Below are positions 63,400 through 64,000 of a stretch of 64,000 bases of DNA, piece after piece. A model generated the notes under the pieces. That model was not told where the DNA came from and did no database searches. It saw only the letters and a program-made list of their open reading frames with translations. Source of the DNA: Myrica gale (Eukaryota; Streptophyta; Magnoliopsida; Fagales; Myricaceae). The number at the start of each line of letters is the position of its first letter. The first letter of the stretch is position 1. Made by a program: the position numbers and the translations under genes. The stretch spans positions 12,481,501-12,545,500 of the forward strand of contig OZ005606.1 of NCBI GenBank assembly GCA_963930655.1, read 5' to 3'.

Positions 63400-64000
63400 A
63401 ATCGAATAATATTTCAGTATACCTAACGTTCTCGAAATCAAATATTTGAAGTTGTTTCACGTGTCCCAACAGTCAAAGCTCCAGAAATTCTTGTTGATTA
63501 TAGACTGTTCTCCAAGTGAATCACCCACAAATTTTACAGCTTAAATGCTCAAAATATGGAGACAATATTCTAGAGAGAGGGAGAGAGAAGCTCTCTTCTT
63601 TTGGTGTGTCTTAAAAATGAGGGAGGGGAGGCCTTTTATAGCCTCTCCTCAACTTCTTTTGTGTGACACATGGCATCGCGTATGCAAGAGTGTCATGCAT
63701 GGGGCCAAGTGTCACCACGCATGACACTTGCATGACTAAGTGTCTTGCAACGGGCCATGTGTCACCGCGCATGACACTTGCATGACCAAGTAACGATACT
63801 TGCATGACCAATGTCATGCATGGGGTGCCCACATGAGTGCCCTCAATTGGTAACAATATTTCTCACTCGTCCATAGTGGGCACAATCCAGTCATGCATCT
63901 CTCATAACATTTTTAACCTTGTTCATACTTCGGGCTGTTTAGTGCAATCGAAAAATTTCGGTGGCATCGGCACATGCACCGGGTTACTGGTACTCGACTT
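63400..64000 (-). mobile_element. Possible LTR-retrotransposon LTR (promoter region), running off the right edge
   Basis: On the - strand a strong TATA box (CTATAAAAGG, 63641-63632) is preceded by about 50-bp tandem repeats (63660-63830) and followed by a GA/CT-rich leader (63560-63610). This layout is that of a plant LTR promoter. No second LTR and no internal coding region are in the window; family and age cannot be set. Confidence 0.35.
63660..63830. repeat. About 50-bp tandem repeats upstream of a - strand TATA box
   Basis: ATGACACTTGCATGAC occurs at 63721 and 63771, 50 bases apart, with further degenerate copies (TGTCATGCATGGGG at 63692 and again near 63808). The repeats may act as an upstream promoter array; that role is inference. 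Confidence 0.7.

Noticed and set aside
1-64000. CRISPR arrays, bacterial operons, rRNA genes
   Set aside because: Nothing of this kind is present; gene structure and repeats are those of a plant nuclear genome.

Overview
This is nuclear DNA of a dicot plant. The genes have many short exons with GT-AG introns, intergenic DNA is AT-rich, and it is full of plant-type LINEs, hAT transposons, MITEs and LTR-retrotransposon remains. Protein similarity recalled from memory suggests a woody rosid; the species cannot be fixed from the sequence alone.

Five host genes can be modelled exon by exon. On the + strand: a Ste20/Hippo-type protein kinase like Arabidopsis SIK1 (7244-24605, 18 exons, 857 aa); a RimP-type ribosome maturation factor with an organelle-type leader (25398-27893, 5 exons, 317 aa); a cytosolic-type 6-phosphogluconolactonase (40001-43166, 3 coding exons, 266 aa). 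On the - strand: the plastid fructokinase-like protein FLN2 (49431-45444, 5 exons, 571 aa). Head-to-head with it on the + strand: the bifunctional folate enzyme HPPK/DHPS with a mitochondrial-type leader (51573-53462, 2 exons), which carries a one-base frame break between its two enzyme domains. As I recall, kinase, RimP, FLN2 and HPPK/DHPS are the four consecutive genes At1g69220 to At1g69190 in Arabidopsis, so this is a conserved gene block, here with the lactonase gene and repeats inserted into it.

Mobile DNA by region: 1-1739 is the 5' part of a hAT transposon (- strand) that cuts a decayed LINE (1740-5335). Intron 5 of the kinase gene (9091-17159) holds two nested antisense LINEs. 28790-30602 holds a broken Ty1/copia fossil and a separate LTR-like segment. 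31321-34701 is a cluster of foldback elements and MITEs, including a hAT MITE with a perfect 8-bp target duplication. 53690-61528 is the most striking structure: two copies of one hAT transposon joined tail-to-tail as a giant inverted repeat, with about 3.6-kb arms, a 5' terminal repeat at each outer end and a spacer of about 0.5 kb. 63400-64000 looks like an LTR promoter region on the - strand. A Tourist-like MITE family with TAA/TTA target duplications recurs five times across the window.

The genes do not form one pathway. FLN2 belongs to plastid transcription, RimP to organelle ribosome assembly, HPPK/DHPS to mitochondrial folate synthesis, the lactonase to the oxidative pentose phosphate pathway, and the kinase to Hippo/MOB-type growth signalling.
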